From: Xylaria sp. FL1777
Taxonomy: Eukaryota > Ascomycota > Sordariomycetes > Xylariales > Xylariaceae
Assembly: GCA_022578965.1 (NCBI GenBank)
Contig: MU400686.1
Span: forward strand, 1-64,000
DNA length: 64,000 nt
Reading direction: 5' to 3'
Part shown: piece by piece, positions 22,721 to 35,356 of the stretch
Layout: each line of letters begins with the position of its first letter
Numbering within the stretch: position 1 is the first letter of the stretch
Program-made: the position numbers and the translations under genes
Notes under the pieces: generated by a model
Databases searched by the model: none
Told to the model about the DNA's origin: nothing
Seen by the model: only the letters and a program-made list of their open reading frames with translations

Positions 22721-25112
22721 ATAACTAAAGCTTTTTTTTAACTTTTTAAGCTATATAAGTTTAAATAATTAAATAATAATATAGTAGCAAGCCTAGTTTT
22801 AGCAAGCTTTTATAAACTTAGTTAAGCTAAATATTTTTATTTAAAAGTAGCATAATTTGAAAAACCATTAATTAGTGCTTAAATTTAATATAATTCTTTT
22901 ATTTTTTAAAGTAGTTTAAAATAATAAAAAAAAGCTGCTTTTAAAGCAATAGTTATAATTAATAGCTATACATGCACGTTTAATTCTATAAGTAATATTA
23001 TAACTATTAGTTAATTTGCAAACAATTTAATAAGCTTTATAAGTAGAAAATTTACTTTTAGCAGTATATTATAATGCAAATATATAAAAAAGTACTTACT
23101 ATAATTTATAATAAAAAGCAAAAGTAAAACTAATATAGTTATATTTAGCGCATAAATTAAAATTAACATAAGTTTTAATAAATAGTTTTATAAAGCTAAC
23201 AAAATAAATAATGCAAAAAGTATAAAAACAGCATAAAATAAATATATAAAGTAATAACTTTAGCTTAAAACTTATAGCTAATATAGTTAGTATTAAGCCT
23301 ACTACTTGTTTTTTAAGTTATAATATTATAGCTTTTATAAAAAAAGTATATAAAACTTTAATTGCTATTTTTAGTTTTTTTTATTTATATTTCAGTTTTT
23401 ATTTACTTAAATTTTTTAAATAGTTTGTTTTTAAGTAGTATTACTATTATAGCTAGTATAGCTATTAAATTTATTATTTTTATTATTGCTATTATTATTA
23501 TTACCTTTAAGCTAAAAGTAATTAAAAGTAATATAGCTAAGTTATTTATAGTTATAACAAGTAAAGTTTTTATAAAAGTTTAAATTTAAACTACTTTTAT
23601 TATTATTTTAAAGTTAATTTAAAAAAGTTCTAAAAATATAATAGTTTTTTAAAATATAAGTATTATTGTTATTACTTTAGTTATTTATATATCTTTAGTT
23701 TTAATACTAGTTATAACCTTTATTATTATTGCTTTTATAGTATTAGTTTTAGCTTTTATAGCTATTATTACTTTTATAAAATCTTTAGTTATTATTATTA
23801 TAATTATTGTTATAATTATTGCTTTTGTAAAAATAGTTTTAACTATTAAAACTAGTATTATTGTTTTTGCAGCTAGTATTAATATGCTAATTACTAGTTT
23901 AGTTTTGCTTAGTATTTAAGGTTAATTTACTAATAATTTAAGTAACGTTTAACTTTAGTTTTTTTTTATTATAGTTTAAGCGTTATTTTTTAGTTATTAG
24001 TTTTTAGCGTTATTATATAGCATTAACTATATTAGCTCGTATAGTTAGCAATAAGTTATAATAATTTATTAGCTTTTGCTAAAATAATACACTTAGTTTT
24101 TAGTAATATAATAAAGCTTTTTTATTTTTGTTTTAGCAAACATTTTAAAGTTTAATGTTAATAAAGTATTAATTAAACAGTTTTAAGTTTTAGTTAGCTT
24201 ATTAACTTGCTTGTTTTAATTGTATGCTTATATTAGCTTATAAAAAAGCAAACTGCTTAAGCGAGGTTTTAATTTAGTTTAAAAATACCTTTTAGTTAAT
24301 CTTAAATCGTTTTTTTTTTAGGGTTAATAACTTTTGCAATACTAATTAATAAGCATTTTTATAGTTTTAATTTATATTGCTATGCATATATAAAATCTTG
24401 TTCTTATTACAACAGAATTTCTAATTAGCTCTTTTAAAAATAGTTTAAAATTTTTTTACCTACTTTAGCTAGTATTAATAAATAAATTCCATACTAAAAA
24501 AGTTATAGTTAAACTTTAATAATTAGCTAAAATTAGCATTTTTAAATAAGTAGCACTAATAGTAATATAAACAATTTTAATATAATTAATATTTAGGTTT
24601 TTTTTAATTATGCTTTTTATTAAAGCTAGAAAATAAAAAGTTGTTATTATTACTAAAATCCTTATATTTTTGTTTTTAACCTAAGTTGCAAAATCATTTT
24701 TTAAAGTTTAAAAAGTTCCTTTGTTTTTCTAAAAATATTATTTTTTAGTTTTTTCGTTTATTTAATTATAAAGTAAAAATAATACGAACTATTTTTAATT
24801 TTAAGGCAATTTGTTTGCTTTTATTTTTTTGCTGCGTAACTTATTGCTTTAGCTTTTTAATTTTAGCTAAAAGCTATGCAATCTATATTTACAACAGTTA
24901 AGTATTAGCACTTAAAGCACTAAATAATTATTATTTGCTTAAGCTTAGTTTTAAAAATAATTTGTGCTAAGTTTGTCCTTAGTTCATTATTAAAGTTTGT
25001 TCTAAAAAAAGGCTATTAAACATAGCACTAGCTTATATAATTAGTTAATATTTAGCTATTTTATAGTATAACAAAGTATTATAAGTAACTTTATTTTAAG
25101 AAGCTTTAAAAT
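22721..25112 (-). pseudogene. N2 gag-side region, decayed
   Basis: Between the 5' LTR and the RT on the sense strand. All frames carry stops. Charged, gag-like patches can be read on the minus strand around 24,100-24,700, but no zinc knuckle is certain. Aligns with N1 (1912-2149, 6387-8411) and, for 22721-23537, with P (8605-9421, inverted). The plus frame at 23362-23583 is a shadow. Confidence 0.6.
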
Positions 25113-25305
25113 TATTACAGAAAGTATAAAGCATTAAAAGTTAAATATAATAATTAATATATCTCTAGTTTTATAATAAGTATTTAACAAAACTAAAGCT
25201 TGAAAAAAAGAAAAAACTCCCATAAAATGGGTATAAAAAGGATATTCCATATATACATATAACCTGTGACATGTGCTAAGGTACTTAAGTAGCCTAATTA
25301 TGACA
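25113..25305 (-). repeat. N2 5' LTR, 193 bp
   Basis: Ends TATTACAG...TTATGACA, RIP variants of TGTTATAA...TTATAACA. The outer flank TTGCT is the TSD. Confidence 0.92.
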
Positions 25306-25872
25306 TTGCTTTAATTTTATAATAATTTTAAAAAAGTTTTATAATTTATTTAAAATTTTTAATACTAACAAAACAAAACTATTGCTATAATTAAAGCAAA
25401 AAAACTTTATTATTAAGCTAAAAAAAAACATAATTATATTTTATTTTTTTATATATTTATTAGCTTAAAATAAGCTAAAAAAGCTATAAAAATAGCTTAA
25501 TAAAATACTAAAAGCAAAAAAAATTAAAAGATTTATTAGTTTTATTAGCGCTTTAATTCTTTTTATACTTAAAAAAAATAAAAGCTTATGTTTATATATA
25601 AACTATAAAAAACTTAACTAAGTTATATATAAAAATTAATATATTTTATTATTTATTTTAAAGCTGCTTAATAAAATCTTAAAAGCTAAAATCTTTAGTA
25701 AAATTAACTTTAAAAATATTTATTATTACTTATATATTTTAAAAAAAATAAGTAAAAAATAGCATTTTATATATGTTATAACTACTATAAATTTTTAGTT
25801 ATACTTATAAGTTTATTAAATGTTTTTATTATTTTTTAAAATTATATATAAAAAATACTTAATAATATAATA
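25306..25872 (+). pseudogene. P, piece 2: start of reverse transcriptase, decayed
   Basis: Reverse complement of 22164-22720 of N2. It continues P after the N2 insertion and ends at the H1 TSD TAATA (25868-25872, repeated at 35352-35356). It holds the N-terminal fingers/palm part of the Gypsy RT. Confidence 0.9.
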
Positions 25873-26159
25873 TATTGAAATAATTAGTTATTAGTTATAA
25901 CTTTTATATATAATACATATAATAGGTTTTATATAAAGATTACTTTATGTAAAAGCTATTATATAAACTAAAGTAATTTTAGTGTTAGCTTAGCTTATAT
26001 GCTAGCAAAGTTTTTATATATAAAAGAAAACCTTTGCTTTATACGAACTTTTTTTTCTTTTAAACATATAAAATATAAATAGCTTATAATATAAAGATTA
26101 TTATACTTTGTTTTAGTATATATATATTAAACGTATAATTATATAAAGCTTATTTAATA
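25873..26159 (+). repeat. H1 5' LTR, 287 bp
   Basis: Same length as 35065-35351 and 46539-46825. Ends TATTGAAA...TTTAATA, RIP forms of TGTT...AACA. Confidence 0.93.
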
Positions 26160-26391
26160 TTAATTAGTAGTTATATTTGCATTTTTAACTTATTTGCAAC
26201 AAACTATAAATTAGCTAAAGTAATAATAAAGTTATATAATATACTTTTATTTTAACTTATTAAAAAAAGATTTGTTTTTTATATTATGCTTGTTTTTTTT
26301 TTAACGTATATATATATTGTTTAGTTTATTTTTTTTAATTAGCTAAAGTAAGCATATATAAAAAAAAAAAAAAAAAATTTAATTTATTTAT
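26160..26391 (+). other. H1 leader before the G insertion
   Basis: Non-coding leader, identical in layout to H2 46826-46929 plus 53831-53959. Includes an A run near 26360-26377. Ends with G's TSD TTTAT (26387-26391). Confidence 0.75.
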
Positions 26392-26669
26392 TGTTATAAC
26401 GTTATAATTCTGCGGTAAAATATAGTATTAACTAGGAATACACCTTAATTATTAGCTAAAAAAGTAAAAGTAGTTTAGCTAGCTAAGTTATAACATAAAC
26501 CTTTTTTTAGTGGGCTAAATCCGGTGAAACCACACTAGATCTAATAAAGTAATTAATAAGCTGCTTACTTAGCAATAAAGTTATAGCTACTATATTACTT
26601 ATATACTAATTATATAATATTTACAATATACGTATAGCTTGTAGCTTTTATAAGCCATAAAGCATAACT
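26392..26669 (-). repeat. G 3' LTR, 278 bp
   Basis: Plus strand TGTTATAACG...GCATAACT. Pairs with 28214-28491 by transitions. Confidence 0.9.
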
Positions 26670-28213
26670 ACTTCTCTTAATCTTTGTTTACTATATAATT
26701 TGTATAGTTACAAAAAATTTCCATAAGGGTCATTACTTTAATTCTCTTTATTGCAATAAAATTTAATATAATCCTTGTATAGCAACAGTATATAAACCTT
26801 TACTTAGTAAGCTAATAATTTATACCTTTTACACTTATTATGCTAACAACGCTTTAAACGCTTTTTTTTAATAAAATTAGCTGCTATTTGTCCTTTTAAT
26901 ATCTAAATAGTTATAATAATTAAAAGCATAAAAAATCTAGCTAGCATAAAAAGCCACTTAACGCGTTTAACTTAGTTAAGTTCTAATAACCTAATATTCA
27001 TAAATATAATACTTGTTATACTACTTATATTTATATGCGCTAGCTTATATTCACTTTTATAACCACTACTTAGCTAAAGCAATAGCTTAACAAATTTATT
27101 ATAATTATCTAAAATAACCTTATAATCTTTTAACTTAGCTTATAGCTTAAAAAACAACGCAGCATATAGCTTTTATATACAAAAAGCATCTAGTTAAATA
27201 AAAATACCTACATCCTAGCTATTTTTCTCCCAATTTATAAAAAACGTACGTATTAAATTAATATCTTTTATATTTATAGCTTTTAGCTTATATAACGCTT
27301 GTATAATCTTGTTTAAATTATAATATATACGTTATAAAGCTTTTATAATCTTTAAAAAGTTCCACTTGGTCTTATTTACAGCAAATAACTATAAGCATAC
27401 AATCTGTTGTACTTTTTAATTAAAACGGCCGTATATATACATAAACTTTGCTTTTGCTAACCTAATTGCTTTACTGTTAACGTCAAGTTTGCCCTCTAAC
27501 ATAAAAAGCCACACATTAAACTTAGCTAAACCAATCAACAAAAAGGAGTTTAATAATACAAAACAAAGCTTACAAATCAAAAAAGCAGCCATATTAACAT
27601 TTTAAGTAACTTAAAGCTTTACTACCTTAGCAGCATAAATAGCCTTTAACTATTTAATCTAATAAATAAAAGCTTTATAAAAGTATTAATAAGTTGCAAT
27701 AAAAGTATCATAAAAGTATTATACTGTAGCTTATATTAAGCCTTAGATTTATTAAAGGGTTAAACTCTTAGCCATAGTTCCAAATATACTATATAATAAA
27801 AACAACAGCAATTAAAGTATAAAATAAAAGTATATATATAAAAAAGTACACGCGATATATAATGAGTTCGTTTAACAAAAAGCAAACAAAAAAAAAAAAA
27901 AAGCAGTCTAACAAAAGGCAAACCTAATAAAAAACTCCAAGCAAAACACCAAACAAGCACGCAAAAACAACTTTATATATAAATCAAAGCTGTTTTTATT
28001 ACAAGTTTGTTTTATAAAAGCTTTATACTAATACTAAAACAAAGAATTCGCAGCAAAATATTCATTAAAAAGCAAACAAAAAAAAAAAATACCAATATAA
28101 ACGCAAAATACTTCTAGTTATATATAAAATATACTAAAAAACAGGTATTTTTAGCTATAGCTAGCATAAATACAAAATTTAGCTACTAATAGCCTTCTCA
28201 AAAAACTAATAAT
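26670..28213 (-). pseudogene. G gag-like remnant
   Basis: The minus strand around 27,560-27,300 reads AKFNVWLFMLEGKLDVNSKA...KFMYIYG, then *KVQQIVC and NKTKWNFLK. This layout resembles Gypsy gag capsids (L..FL.QL..YF......DE.KV.YA...L.G.A..W). Several stops interrupt it. No zinc knuckle is clear. Further minus frames near 27760-27960 have no recognisable domain. The inference is a non-autonomous, capsid-only element. Confidence 0.6.
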
Positions 28214-28491
28214 TATTACAACGTTATAATCCTGCAGTAAAATATAATATTAACTAAAAATACACTTTAATTATTAGCTAAAAAAGTAAAAATAGTTTAG
28301 CTAGCTAAGTTATAGCGTAGACCTTTTTCTAGTAAGCTAGATCTAGTAAAGCCACACTAGGTTTAATAAAGTAATTAGTAAGCTACTTACTTAGCAATGA
28401 AGTTATAGCTATTACACCACTTACATACTAATTATACAATATTTATAATATATGTATAGCTTATAGCCCTTATAAGCCATAAAACATAACT
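28214..28491 (-). repeat. G 5' LTR, 278 bp
   Basis: Followed by TSD TTTAC. The uninterrupted site is seen in H2 near 53957-53975. Confidence 0.9.
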
Positions 28492-28496
28492 TTTAC

Positions 28497-31400
28497 GTAT
28501 AAAAGCTAAACTTTTAACTTATTTATTAATACTAAAAACAAAATAAAAAAAATAGCAAGCAATTTTATTATTTTTTTAACTATATTGCTATATAAACATT
28601 AAGTAATATATTAACTATATTGCTATATAAAAGCAAAACAGCAATTTATATAACTTAAATATAAAATTAAATATATTATATAATTTAATTAAATTTATTA
28701 TGTTTTAAAAAAACAAATAATTGCTTATAATGCTTTTAAAGTTAAAGCTAGTTATTTTTATATATAAAACCTTAGCTAAAAATGTTTTAATAAGCATATA
28801 ATAAATAAATGTTTAAATTAATTTTAAAATATAAAGCTAAAAAATTAATTTTAGCTATATAATTAAAATTAAGCTAAATATTAAGCTAGTATTTTATTAT
28901 ATTAACTATTTATATTTTTATAAACTACTGGATTATTTTTAAAAAAAGTTTATTAAAACTTTTAAAAAATAAACAGAAAATTATTTTTAAGAAATTTATT
29001 AAAGCATATAAAACGCTTTGCTTAAAAACCTTAAGTTAAAAAAAATTTACTTTATATTAAAAATAACTATTATTTAAAAGCTTATAAAAATAGCTTATAA
29101 AAATTTTATAATTAAAAAATTAAAAAAACTATTAAATATTTATTATATAATAATTATTTAACTATTAATAATATTTTTAACATTAAACTAATAGCTAAAT
29201 ATTTTTTTATATAATAGTTAAAACTTTTTAAACTATTTATATACTAAATTACCTTTTAAAAACCTAAGTTTTAACGTATAATTTTAAACATAATAACATA
29301 AATACTAATTATAATTAATTTAGCTAAATATTAAACATTAGAATTTTTTTAAGCTATTTGATTTTTATATAATAAACATAAGCTATAAATTAATTTTTTA
29401 ACTAATATATAAATATTTTGTTTAATATTATTTATTATAAATATTAAAACAAAAAATATATATTTATATAATATTAAATTTAGCTATTAAAAGTATATTT
29501 TTTAACTTACTTTTAATAAAGTTTATATAAAACAAATTTATATTTTTTAATAAATATATTACTTTTTAAAAAAGCTAAAACTTAAGCTAAAATTATATAA
29601 GTAAGCTATATAACTTATTATATAATAAAGCTTGTTTATTTATTATTGCTTGCTAATATATTAAAATTATAAAAAACTAATATTATATTATATTTTTATA
29701 TATTTTAAAAAGTTATATAAAGAACTTTTTTATTAACTATATTAGTTTAAACAAAACTTAAAAAAAAATATATTATATAATAAATACTTATTTTAATATT
29801 AATATAAACTATAGCTAATATTAAGCTAACTAAATAATAGTTTTTTTTATATAAATAAAAAAAAAAAACTTAAACTTAGCTTTATATAAAATATTTAAAT
29901 TAATGCTTAATAAGCTTAAAAAAACATAATAAACGTTTAATGCTAATTATTAAAGCAAAATTTAATTAAATATAAACGTTATATAAGTATATTAAAGTAT
30001 ATTAAAGTTAGCTATAACATTAATTTTTTAAAAACTTATATATAAAAAATTTTTTGTTAATTTATAAGTATATTTATATATAACGTTAAATAATATAATA
30101 AAAACTTTTATATAAAAAAACAATAAATTATATTTTATAAACTAAAAATATAATTATAACTATATAAAAAATTAATAACTTAAATTTATACTAAAGTTAT
30201 TAAATTAACTAATTAAATAATTAAACTATTTTTAAAGCTATAACTAAAAAAACTAAAACTTTTATATAAACAAGAAATGCTTTATTTGCTAAAAAAAAAG
30301 CTGCTAGTTAATATGCTATACTTCTTAAAAAAAAGCTTATATAAAAAACGTATTTTTTAATTCGTAAAAAATAATTTATAACTAAAAACTTATTTTAAAA
30401 AAATTCTTTTTATACGTAATAAAATATAAAAAATATCTAAAGTTAAACAACAGTACTAAAAATATTAATAAAAAATTTAGTAATTAAACTACTTAATATT
30501 TAATAAATAGCATATTTTTTTATTATATAACAAAGGAAAATATTTAAAACTATAAAATAATAGTGCTATATAATTAGTTTATATTAAGTAATTATTATTA
30601 TATAAATTACTAAAGTAAACTTTAAAATATTAATGCTTTTAATTATTTAATAATAAAAAAAGCTTAATTAAAAGTATACTTTTAAATATATTTTTATATA
30701 AAAGTTAGTTAAACTTTAAATAGCGCTTATATTTGTTTTAGTAAAAGTAATACTATAAGTACTATAAATATTATATAAATAAGAAACGCTTTTAGTATAA
30801 CTATATATTATATTTTAAATATTTTCCTTTTTTTTTATTTTTATTAAAAAATATTAATTGCTTAAAAGCATACTTTAATAACATAAAAAATATTATTATA
30901 TAATAAAACAAAAAAACTATTTTTATTATATAAAAATAAAAACACTTGTTTTTTAATATTAGCTTATATAAAGCAAGTTTATATTTTATAAAAATAAAAC
31001 TTTAAAAGCTTTATAAATGCTTTAAATATTTTTATATAAAAAAATTATATAATATGCTTAGTTATATAAGCTATAATATTAATTGTTTTACTTTAAAAAA
31101 AATCTAGAAGTTTTGCTATTATTACTAATTATATAACTAAGCACTTTATTGTTTTAAGTTTATAATTAAAAATAATTGCAATTTTAATTATAAAGTTATA
31201 ATTAATGCTATATAAATAAATAATAAATAAGTTTTATATATAATTAATATAGCTATATTATTTTAAGCAGCTATATTTTTAAAATTTATGTTTATATAAA
31301 ATGCTTAAAAAGCTTTATATAAATGCTAAATTAATATATATAAAAAACTTTTAAACTATATTATATATAACTTTAATATAAACTTTTTATTTAAAGAATT

Positions 31401-33180
31401 TTAAAACTAAGCTAAAATTATAAATATAAAGTACTAAAAAATACTTATTAAAGCTTATTAAGCTATTAACAAAATAAAAAAAGTATATAAACGTTTTTAT
31501 TATATATATAATATATTAAAAGCTAAACTAAGTTATTATATAACAAATAAGTTAATTTTATAAATAGTAATTAAAGCTTTAAATAATATTATAAAGCTTA
31601 ATAGCTTAGTTTTAATGCTTTTTATATTTAAGGCATATTTAAAATTTAATTAAAACTTTTTTTTTTTTGCTAAATATTATACAAAAAGCTAAAGCAATTA
31701 AAAAAGCTATAAAAATGCTTTATAAAAAACAAGCAAAAGTTAAAATTAGCTATGTAATTTATAAACGTAATAAGCTAGCTTTATATAAAGTATTATTTTT
31801 ATTTTTACGCAATAAAATCTTTATATAGCATAAAAAACAAAGCTAAAAAAAACTATACGAAATATAATTAATTAAAAAACTTAATATAATTATTAATTTT
31901 ATAAACAGCTTAATTTACTTTAAATAAATATAAGTTAAGCTATACTATTATATAATTAAACATACTTTAATAAATAGTAAAAAAAAAAATATAACTGCTA
32001 TAAAATTAGCTATAAAACTAGCTATATAAAAAAAACGCAAAAAACTTAAAAAAGCTAAAAACTTTTTTATAGCGTTTATATAAAATATTAGTAACTTATT
32101 TTTAATTTTAAAAAAAAAACAAAACTATGCTTTAGTAGTAAAATTATGTAAAAATAGCATTATTAGCACTTTTAGCGTTTTATTTAAAAAATTAAACGCT
32201 ATAAAAATTAATAACTTTATTATATAAAGTGTTTTTTAGTTCGTAAAATATAATTTAAACAAACATAATAATATTTAAATTTTTAAGTTTTGCTTTATAT
32301 AAAAAATCAAAAAAAAAACAACTAAGCTATATAAAAAGTTTAAATTAATTATATAAAGCTATAATAATATAAAAAAAAAAACTATATTAACTTAATTGCT
32401 AATAATTTAGCAAATAAACTAATAGCTATTATTAGCTTTAAGCCTTTTGCTAATTTAAGACTTTAATGCTTTAAGCAAGCTTTTAAATATTATATAAGCG
32501 TATATATAATTAAAAAACAAGCTTGCATAAAAGATTTTTGCATAATTACTTTTTAAACTTGTTTTAAAGTATTTTAAAAAAACTATTATATAAATTATAT
32601 AATTATTATATAGCTTAGCTACATTAAAACTATATTAGTTTAAAACTTACTACTAATATTACTATAAAAAACTTAGTATAATAGTCTTTATATATAACTT
32701 ATATTTGTTGTTTATATTAGAACTTTTGTATAAATTTAGTATTATAAGTTTATAAATAAATAATACGTTTAGCTTTGCTATACTTAAATTTTTAGCGAAA
32801 AAAAAACGTAAGTTATATAAAGCAAAGTTTTATATAAAACTAAAAAAAACTTTATAACAAGATTACTTTATTAAATTTAATAGTAGTTAAGTTATTTTTT
32901 TGTATAAAAAAAATATAACGCTTATATAAAAAAGTTAAGCAAACTAACTACCTTTAATTAACTTTTATACAAAAAATGCTATATAGCAATATATTTTTTA
33001 ATATATACGTAATGCTTATATAAACAGCATTTATTAATTAAAAGCTATATATAACTTTATAGCTACTGCTTAAATAACTAACTTAACATTAATAAATGTT
33101 AAAAATTTAAACTATAAAGTTAAATAGCAAATAAATAATTATAACTACGGATTAATGTTTATATTTTTAAACTTAAGCTA
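28497..33180 (+). pseudogene. H1 gag, protease, integrase and RT region, decayed
   Basis: A-rich plus strand, nearly saturated with stops. A patch near 31,090-31,300 reads SFAIITNYITKHFIVLSL, possibly the integrase core by position, but I cannot fix domain borders. Just upstream of the RNase H, 32,660-33,180 gives NNTFSFAILKFLAKKKRKLYKAK, which fits the RT thumb to RNase H linker of fungal Copia proteins. No frame worth calling intact. Confidence 0.6.
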
Positions 33181-33840
33181 TATAAAACTATTTATTTTTA
33201 TAAACAGTTTATTTGCAAATAATACTAATATAACTTTATAACTTAGATTTATTATTATACTTATAATAAAGCATTATATAAAAAAAAACCTAGCTTTTAA
33301 AATTAAAAGAAACATTATATATTAAAACTTTAGTAAGTATAAGTAAATAATATAAAGTATATTAGCTAACAAATTATATAACATAATAAATAGCTTTAAT
33401 AACACTATAGCTTTTTATATAACGCTTTAGAAAATTATAGCTATGCTAAAAATACTTTTAATTTTTACTATATTATATTTAAACTTGAAATTATTATATA
33501 ACTGTTTAATAAAGCTAAAAACTACCTAAAAAGAACGCCTTATAATTAATATTATATTACTTAAAAAGTTATATAAAAAAAAAAGATTTTTAATATATAA
33601 TAAATTAATAGCAAAAATAATTTAGCTAACGCGTTTATAAAAAAAACACTAAACTAAGCGCTAAAGACATTAATATTTATAAACTAACTAACTATATAAA
33701 TAAAAGCATTTATAAAAAAGAAATAAAAATAACTTTTATATAAACAAATTAAAAAAAAAAAGTTAAAAGAATACTTTTATACAAAAATTATTATAATAAT
33801 TATATAATAAGTAAAAAAGCAATAAGCAAATATATTTAAC
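33181..33840 (+). pseudogene. H1 pol: Copia-type RNase H domain, decayed
   Basis: Reads FINSLFANNTNIT (33197 on; family F.DGSFANN.D..), then RSILANKLYNI-style sequence (family RSVLA.E.Y), and LLYNCLIKLKTT*KERLIINI (family LY.CLVKLGTT.EKRLMIDI). This is the terminal RNase H of Ty1/Copia polyproteins in filamentous fungi. The catalytic Asp of the first motif reads Asn. This is the main evidence for placing H in Ty1/Copia. Confidence 0.82.
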
Positions 33841-35064
33841 TTTAAAAAAACTACTAAAAACTATAAAATATTGCAAATTTTATATTTTCTTTTATACGAT
33901 TATCTTTTAAGCTATATATAAGTGCTTAATATTTTTTTTTACTTTTTTTACTAAACTACTATATAATATTTAACCTTTTTTTATTTATTTAAGTATAATA
34001 ATTATAATAAGCACTATATAATTACTAAACGTACGCAATATATATATTACTTTAAAATTTTATTACTTATTAATAACTTTAAAATAAAAAGCTTTTGTAG
34101 TTTATACAAGTATTTTAGCTATATAAAGCAACTATAGTGCTATATAACTAAATAAATATTGCACAAAAGTAGCCTTTATAACGAATTATTTAAGCTATAA
34201 TAAAAATAATTAAAGCATTATATAAAATTTAAACCTTAATATTAACTAAAAGCATTAATATAACTTAAAACTTATTACTTTTTATATAATAAACAATTAT
34301 TAGCAAACTACTTAAATAATAAGCTATATAAAAAAAAAAACAAATATATATATTTATATATAGCAACTAAAAAAACAGTTAATTATTAAAATTATTAATT
34401 AGTAGTTATATAACGTTATAACTACTGTTTTAGCTTATAACACAAAGCTAATAACTGCTAATATTATACTATAATAAAGCAGTTATTATATAAGTATATA
34501 TATGTATATATATAAGTATATATATAAAAATAACTAAGTGTAAAGCTGTTATAAGTATATATATATGCGTATAAAGCAGCTAATAGTAAAATAAGCAGCT
34601 ATACAAAATAAAAAGTTTAAAGATATAAAAGCAACAAAAAGTACTACAAAATTCAGGCTTTTTTTATAAATAAAGCCTAGCTTTTATACTTTAGTATATT
34701 ATTAAACTTGCTGCTATACAAAAAAAAAACCTTTAATTAACTTTAATATAAATTGCTTACTGCTAATACTTTACTTTATATTATTAGCTAATATTAATTA
34801 GCTATATAATAATAAAAATAAAGAACTTTAATTATATTAATAGCAACTAAACCGTACAAAAGTTTAAGTGCTTTACTTAAAAAGTAATTACTTTTAAACT
34901 TAGGCTTTATATAACTATAAAGTTTAAAAAGAGCAAACATATAAGCACCTTTTTTTTTGCAAAAACTAAAGTACTAAATGTTTAACTTCCTATAAAACCA
35001 TTCTTTTTATTTCTTTTAAATAACATTATACAAAAGGAATTATAACTAAAAAAAAAGTAGCTAG
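33841..35064 (+). other. H1 3' region up to the LTR
   Basis: No domain seen. Includes AT-rich stretches with repeated TATATA (34490-34570), a slightly GC-richer patch near 34,840-35,040, and the candidate polypurine tract 35048-35060. Confidence 0.6.
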
Positions 35065-35351
35065 TGTTAAAATAACTAGTTATTAGTTATAACTTTTATA
35101 TATAATACATATAATAAGTTTTGCATAAAGATTACTCTGTATAAAAGCTATTGCATAAACTAAAGTAATTTTAGTGTTAGCTTAGCTTGTATGCTAGCAA
35201 AGTTTTTACATATAAAAAAGAACTTTTGCTTTATATAAACCTTTTTTTCTTTTAAACATATAAAACATAAATAGCTTATAATACAAAGATTATTATACTT
35301 TATTTTAGCACATATGTGTTAAACGTATAATCGTATAAAGCTTATTTAACA
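35065..35351 (+). repeat. H1 3' LTR, 287 bp
   Basis: TGTT...TTTAACA ends intact. Followed by TSD TAATA, then P sequence. Confidence 0.93.
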
Positions 35352-35356
35352 TAATA

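Larger units (their letters stand above)
9422..25305 (-). mobile_element. N2: complete Ty3/Gypsy retrotransposon (7.86 kb net), interrupted by B
   Basis: On the minus strand the order is 5' LTR (25113-25305), gag side (25112-22721), RT/RNase H (22720-21036), B insertion, IN (13011-12000), chromodomain-like tail (about 11700), 3' region with a long homopolymer, and 3' LTR (9422-9614). RT before IN gives the Ty3/Gypsy order; a chromodomain suggests the chromovirus clade. TSD is TTGTT/TTGCT. A purine-rich tract (plus strand CTCTTTTTTTT at 9619-9629) lies just inside the 3' LTR as expected of a PPT. N2 landed inside P, an element of the same family in opposite orientation. All coding parts are broken by RIP. 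Confidence 0.92.
26392..28491 (-). mobile_element. G: 2.1-kb LTR retroelement with gag-like remnant only
   Basis: 278-bp LTRs (26392-26669, 28214-28491) with TSD TTTAT (26387-26391) and TTTAC (28492-28496). The minus strand is sense: a purine tract (AGAGAAGT on that strand) sits just inside the left LTR, and the sense-strand LTR starts AGTTATGC. The 1.54-kb internal part has no RT or IN. It is too short for pol and probably relies on an autonomous relative. RIP is milder than in the surrounding H1, so it is a later arrival. Confidence 0.88.
25873..35351 (+). mobile_element. H1: complete Ty1/Copia retrotransposon (7.37 kb net), interrupted by G
   Basis: 287-bp LTRs (25873-26159, 35065-35351) and a perfect TSD TAATA. 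The sense strand is plus: a purine-rich AAAAAAAAAGTAG precedes the 3' LTR (35048-35060). Close to the 3' end a terminal RNase H domain of fungal Copia type is readable (33,190-33,830), so RT/RNase H is the last pol module, as in Ty1/Copia. G sits near the 5' end (26392-28491). RIP saturation is very high; stops occur everywhere. H2 (46539 on) is a second copy. H1 split P's RT. Confidence 0.9.

Noticed and set aside
8412..25305. 193-bp repeats as terminal inverted repeats of a DNA transposon
   Set aside because: Two orientations of the internal sequence around them suggested TIRs, but a Gypsy RT, integrase and chromodomain lie between 9422 and 25305, the repeats are direct for N2, and the opposite-strand pieces belong to a separate element P.
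25873..35351. FANN near 33,215 as an F/YADD reverse-transcriptase motif of a LINE
   Set aside because: The surrounding residues match the terminal RNase H of fungal Copia elements (F.DGSFANN), and the element has 287-bp LTRs with a 5-bp TSD.
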